A stretch of DNA of 64,000 nucleotides from Thermomucor indicae-seudaticae (taxonomy: Eukaryota > Mucoromycota > Mucoromycetes > Mucorales > Lichtheimiaceae). The notes beneath the pieces are model-generated. The model was not told the DNA's origin. It ran no database searches and saw only the letters and a program-made list of their open reading frames with translations. The stretch spans positions 36,488-100,487 of the forward strand of contig JSYX01000049.1 in NCBI GenBank assembly GCA_000787465.1, written 5' to 3'. Each line of letters begins with the position of its first letter. The stretch's first letter is position 1. Below, one piece after another: positions 55,055 through 64,000 of the stretch. The translations under genes and the position numbers were made by a program.

Positions 55055-56849
55055 GGCCTTTTTATGATGATGAGGGCGAAGAGGGACAAATAAATAGCGA
55101 AGAGAGTGAGCGAAGGAAGGAGTGGGGGAGGGAAAAAAGGTTCAGGGTACTGGACAGGGTTTCTTTTTATGCGACTTTAAAATACGTCACGGCTGCCAAA
55201 CTTGATTCCAAGGTGTTCCCAGTCTAATTTCCTCTTATCCAATGAACTGAACCCTTTTGTTTATTCTCCCTCTGTTTTTCTTCCTTTCAAACTCCAGGTT
55301 ATACATACAGATTTATGCGTCCTTTAACGCCTGAAAAGGCAGAAAAAGGAACACGCCCGCGTACGAAACCTTTGGCATACAACTCCATCATTGATTTTCC
55401 TTTTAAAGTTACGAAACAAAATCCATGTCACATGAGCTTGGCCAAGCAGCGAAGCTTGGGCCATCAAACGATTTTCCATATAGCTCTTTACGTGCATGCA
55501 AGCAACCAAGGGAATTTGGGTGGGAATTTTCTCAGATCGAGGGTTACCAGTTATCTGTCACACAATTTCAATCTGAGCCAATGCTGTTTCTTCCAGTGCG
55601 AGGTGGGGGTTGTCCGTGGGCGTCTTTACTGAATTTGTACAATTTGCATAAAGAAGTTCATTTCAGTTCGAAAACCTTCTATTTACGTTACTACGCGTTA
55701 TCTATGTGAGTTTTGGGGTCCCCGAAAGATCAGCGGGTCGCTATATGCGCATGGCCTATAGACAGAAAGGTCACGCGCCACGTTTGCTTTATATGTATAC
55801 GGCAAAAAGCGTCCGATCAGATTGATCTGCACGCAATATCAGCTAGAAAACGAACCGTCCTAATAGCGATGATGATGGGCTCTACATGGAATGGGGTTGG
55901 TAAGAGGCGATGTATCCAGGTACCTGAAAAAAATTTCTTTTCTGGTGTGAGTATACGGTCCAACTTTGTTGTTCTCATGTTGCAACGCTTGGCTCAAACG
56001 ATTGGTTCATCATCATCACCGCGCTTACAATTTCGTCCTGAGTGTAGCTGCATAATACTGACTCCGCGCGATTCTTTTTTGCCGGTATTGGTCAAGACTG
56101 CATGATGTTCTTTTTGTGGACAAAAAAAAGATGTGCGGGGCGACTTGAGTTCCGCGACTTAACGTTTATGGTTATATTGTGTTTCAATTGTCCAATCAAA
56201 AACAAAGAAGCCGTCGCATTAAACACACGAATTGAGAAAAACCAAAACCAGGGCAGACAATATCGTGGTAAGGGCCCAGCGCCGCTTTGCTGAGATTAAC
56301 GGGGCACAACAGAAGACCATGGGTCGTTGAATCTAACCACATCAGTGCTTGGCAAATTGAACCACGCCGATCGCTTGCTCCAAAGGGAAGAAGCAGGACA
56401 CTTTTGGCGGGGCCGACCAGGCGGGTAGCGACAAGCGACACGGTATAGTAATGACCGATCCGGTATCTTTTACTTAAGCATATCCGTACAGCCTTGCGCC
56501 CCCTCCCCGGAACAAGGAGGGAAATGGAAAGCAATACGCATGGTTACAGGGGCTCCGGTCTGTCTCAGCACGAGATGCCCAATGCACATGTCAGTACAAG
56601 AAGTTGTCATACGCTGACCGCGCTTTTTCATGCAATAGCAGGAATAACTCAGTCACTATACAGCGCGGAACACGCGATACCCCACTTCCGACAGACTCCA
56701 AACAATATGAAACAGAGTGAGCGTTCCAAGTGTGTTTCCGTCAGCAATTCATTATATTACAGGAACAAATTGAAGTGAAGAACAAGCTCATTGTAACTAA
56801 CGCAACATGGATGGATATGCTAATGATAATTTATACAGTGAATATAAAA
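55055..56849. other. interval of 1.8 kb with unassigned open stretches
   Basis: Two overlapping plus-strand frames start with true ATGs at 55315 and 55425. The second encodes 94 residues with reasonable composition (WEFSQIEGYQLSVTQFQSEP), ending at a GTGAGT-like donor, and a further open frame runs 55713-56105. No domain is recognised and no full gene could be joined. The right end is the 3' region of the helicase gene. Confidence 0.35.
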
Positions 56850-58517
56850 TTACCGTCTTCGCTTATTGCGACGCACTTTGCCTGACGGCAACGCAACCTT
56901 TTCTTCCCTGTCCGCATCATCTGGGTTCTCGTCGTCGTCATCAACACGTCGTTTTCCGCGTTTGGATCCCCTTGCGCCGCCCTGTTCCTTGAGTTCCAAG
57001 TGCGCCATTCTTTGTGCTTCGTTGACGCGTTCCTGTAGTAACATCACATCGTCCTTTTGAACAGGGAACAGATCCAATTTGCGACCCAGATCCTTTTCAA
57101 TGCGCTGAATCAGCTCAACATCGTACTGAGTAACAAACGTAATCGATTTGCCGGAACGGCCAGCACGTGCAGTACGACCCACACGATGGATATAGTCTTT
57201 GGAAGATAAAGGAACATCGTAGTTTACGACAATATCAACAAGCGGAATATCCAGACCTCTGGATCAGACAGGTGACCGTCAGGAAATAAACCACGAATGG
57301 ATGTCCTCTGAGATATCCAAACTCACCTGCTCGCGACGTCTGTGGCTACCAGAATGGTCCGTGAGCCTGCTTTAAATTTGTTCAGTGCGCCAAGACGTTT
57401 CGCCTGTGGCATCTGTCCATGAAGCGGGACTGCTGCGAAGCCCAAGGTTCGAAGCATAATGGCAATTCTCTGTGTATCATTACATGTTCGTGTAAAGATG
57501 ATGGTCGAGTTGCCCGCAGTCTCGTTCAACAAGTAGACCAAATAACAATCCTTGTGTTTGAGTGGGAAGAATAGATAGTACTGTAAAAGCGTCTTTACGG
57601 TCGAGTATCTAAATGAATTACGAACATTAATAAACAAGGCTGAACGTTTTTGTTTGCTTATTGCTAGAATGCATACTTGGTCGCCACCTCTACTTTAACA
57701 GGCTTTGATAAACTTGCGCGCTGCAACTTGGCTACCTTCGTCGTCATGGTAGCTGAAAACAAGAATGTATTACGCTCACGCGGGATCGCTTTCAAGATCA
57801 AATCGATTTTCGGTCCAAAGTCCATATCGAGTAAACGATCGGCTTCATCCATGACGAGGTATTTGAGATTTTTGAGGCTGAAACCCTTTGTGTTTTCCAA
57901 ATGGTCCTGCAAACGACCCGGCGTACATACAATAATGTGAGGCCGTTTGGACAGTGCGATCGACTGCGACATCATATCCATGCCACCGACAATGACAGCG
58001 CAGCGTACACCGATAGTCGATCCAAGAGATTCAAAAGTTTCTGAAATTTGATATGCAAGTTCTCTAAATAATTGCAACAGTTAATCTTTAAGGGTCATAG
58101 CCGTAAGAAGAAAAAATGTCGCTTTATTTTTTGTTACCTGGTAGGTGCCATGACGCATGCAAAGAAAGGTTGAGGATTATCCCAGAGTTTCTGGATAATC
58201 GGGATGGCAAAAGCAGCCGTCTTTCCTGAACCTGTCTGGGCCAGACCGATAATGTCTCGACCTTCCAATGCCCAAGGAATGGCTTCTTTTTGGATTTCAG
58301 TAGGATGCTTGTAATTCAACTTTTCACATGCTTCACAGAGCTGTGGTATCACGCCCTGTGTGTGTAGAACGTATTTCCGGCGTTAATGCATAACCCGCAC
58401 ACAGTTCGTTTCTTGCTCTCATTATACCAATTCAGCAAACGTGGTCTCTTCAGGCTTCTTTTGAGCCAACGCCTCCATGTCGATAGACGTTGGTTTCTTG
58501 GCTTCAATGACGGGCAT
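56850..58517 (-). CDS. RRP3: DEAD-box RNA helicase RRP3/DDX47
   Basis: Five exons (58517-58428, 58355-58138, 58063-57677, 57608-57327, 57258-56850) give 461 residues. The Q motif region reads [20 protein letters not shown] then PTEIQ. All helicase motifs are present: [11 protein letters not shown] (I), APTRELAYQ (Ia), TPGRLQDHL (Ib), [14 protein letters not shown] (II), FSATMT (III), FTRTC (IV), [14 protein letters not shown] (V) and [10 protein letters not shown] (VI). The C-terminus is basic ([14 protein letters not shown]). The [16 protein letters not shown] block identifies the Rrp3/DDX47 branch, needed for 18S rRNA maturation in the nucleolus. Each intron is 54-74 nt. It is divergent from USP7. 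Confidence 0.93.
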
Positions 58518-59405
58518 GATCTATAAGCCAATGTATGTCGCAGGAATTGAAGAAAAAAGTTGTGCCACAACGTTCAGCCACAGGCTCGAATTTTTTGTCG
58601 TTTGGTTGGGAACTCGGAACGCCGTTAAAGGTTTCGTTTCGTTAAGCTTCCTCAAGGAACGAACAGTGTCAGAAGTACTCCTATGGGATAGTTTTATATG
58701 CGCACGAAATAGACTTTTGCGTATTTCCGTATTTTTCTTTATAGCAATGTAGCTGTGAGCCTATACCGGAATACAAACGAGTATGCCGTATCATGCAAAC
58801 GAAATAGCAGCTGACTAGCCGTTACAATGCTGGAGTCTGTCAGGTACAGTACCATTCAATCTAAAGGTGGTCTTTTCGTTTCAGTACCCTCGTACGTATG
58901 CATTATGCTTCAGTGAATAAGTGTCTGCTGGTCTGGCAGGTTCTTCTGTGTAGACAGTGCATTTCGGTTCCGCGGTATATCTCAAATAAACAATTGGCTA
59001 TATCCTTCGTTTGCATTTTCTTATCTGAAGAAGTTCGTTGGTAAAAATAAGCATAAACCACACTTTATTTATTTAAAGCTTCGTTTGGTCAGGACACTGC
59101 AGAAGAAAACCGCAGAACGCCATCGCCATAAGAGTTATGCTATCGGAGACTGAAACCCGAAAAGCCTCGTATACCATAAGCTTCGTGCACCTCTTTCTGT
59201 CTGACTCAATAGATTCTTCGGAATGGTACGTAATTTTCAGAAATTATGGAGGACGCGCAAGCTTGAAGGGAATATATTTGTTTGGGGAAATTCTATACAG
59301 TGTGCACCTTATTTTTTACTGCGTGCTTTTGGGAAAAGGGATATACTTGAGTTACTAATCCCTTCGCTTTTTTCTGCTGCTTTTCCGGTCGTATAGGACG
59401 ACAGC
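58518..59405. promoter_or_regulatory. divergent promoter region, RRP3 / USP7
   Basis: An 888-bp gap between divergent start codons. I see no clear TATA box near either start; TTTATTTATTTAAAG at 59065 is the most AT-rich block. No further gene. Confidence 0.4.
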
Positions 59406-63614
<4,209 letters not shown>

Positions 63615-63866
63615 ATGATATCTCTTTTATAAATGTTGTAATCACATGAGCATAAACTTATTCCACTTCTTTTACGAGCGTGAAAATGATTTTTGGTCTT
63701 TTTGCGATTACATGGCCAAACGACATCCAGAGCCCTTTCCCTATGTAAAAGAGGATAACGATCCTTTCCAGGGATTTGATACTGTGCCACGAACATCCGT
63801 TGGCTATATCATCAAGACCTCTAGAGCTGATCAAAATATCTACATGAAAGACAGGCAGCCAGTCAT

Positions 63867-63958
63867 TCATTGAGGTGTAAAATCAAGACCCAAAGTCGTG
63901 CCTTCTGGATCACTCAGGCTTGGCTTCTCTCGGACGGGTAATTCTGGATTTTGCGCTT
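63867..63958 (-). CDS. last exon of a gene entering from the right edge
   Basis: A minus-strand open stretch after a possible acceptor (GAACAG, ending at 63959) encodes about 30 residues ending with a stop at 63867 (PELPVREKPSLSDPEGTTLG, then LDFTPQ). Upstream the frame closes at an in-frame stop, so an intron must precede it. No domain can be identified from so short a piece. It converges with USP7. Confidence 0.35.
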
Positions 63959-64000
63959 CTGTTCAAACGTCCGTTTCATTACAGGTTTACTCTTTAAAAT

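Noticed and set aside
56850..58517. Sex-locus helicase rnhA
   Set aside because: The presence of an HMG gene made me consider it, but the helicase is a DEAD-box Rrp3/DDX47 by its motifs and lies 50 kb from the HMG gene.
63646..63873. Plus-strand open frame of 75 codons after USP7
   Set aside because: It lies in the zone where USP7 and a minus-strand gene converge, begins without upstream promoter signs, and the opposite strand has a better supported exon end at 63867. Probably chance.

Overview
This window is nuclear DNA from a filamentous fungus, most likely an early-diverging one (Mucoromycota, probably Mucorales). The evidence is dense protein genes on both strands, broken by many short introns of about 50-110 nt with GTAAGT-type donors and YAG acceptors. 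The gene set also fits: a BTG/Tob protein, an RlmN-type RNA methyltransferase, a MATA-type HMG-box protein, an Ecl1-family protein, a GLC8-type phosphatase inhibitor and a pogo-like palindromic element. The phylum is an inference from gene content. I identified no tRNA, rRNA or CRISPR.

Left third (1-30000): a small membrane protein and a divergent lysine methyltransferase are followed by a 4-kb gene-poor stretch with one copy of a dispersed repeat. Next come an HMG-box protein, protein phosphatase inhibitor 2, a C2H2 factor, an eight-exon rlmN homologue, a mitochondrial ICP55-type aminopeptidase, a Zn2Cys6/PAS transcription factor, a PH-domain protein, a vacuolar-type alkaline phosphatase, a 69-bp palindromic element, a small unknown protein, a secreted CE2-like protein that appears to lack its catalytic serine, and a PHO80-like cyclin.

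Middle third (30000-47000): PAM16, whose start codon forms its own exon, a VAMP7-type SNARE, an unknown seven-helix-like membrane protein, RNase P/MRP subunit p40, a decayed DDE transposase, an HDA2/3-like chromatin protein, a NagD-type HAD phosphatase, and a CWF19L1-type debranching cofactor with three zinc knuckles.

Right third (47000-64000): RAD2/XPG, a BTG/Tob protein, the second repeat copy, an Ecl1-family protein, DEAD-box helicase RRP3/DDX47, a complete USP7/Ubp15 deubiquitinase, and the last exon of a gene entering from the right edge.

The genes are mostly conserved housekeeping functions with no operon-like logic. Themes that recur by chance or loosely are mitochondrial maintenance (rlmN, ICP55, PAM16), RNA processing (RPP40, CWF19L1, RRP3), phosphate handling (PHO8, PHO80-like cyclin, HAD phosphatase) and genome stability (RAD2, USP7). 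Exon boundaries were placed by hand from splice signals, reading-frame continuity and family conservation; every listed join gives an unbroken frame. I found no convincing new multi-gene system. The best leads are the CE2-like protein without its nucleophile, the palindromic element, the repeat pair and the possible missed gene near 8.8-9.6 kb.
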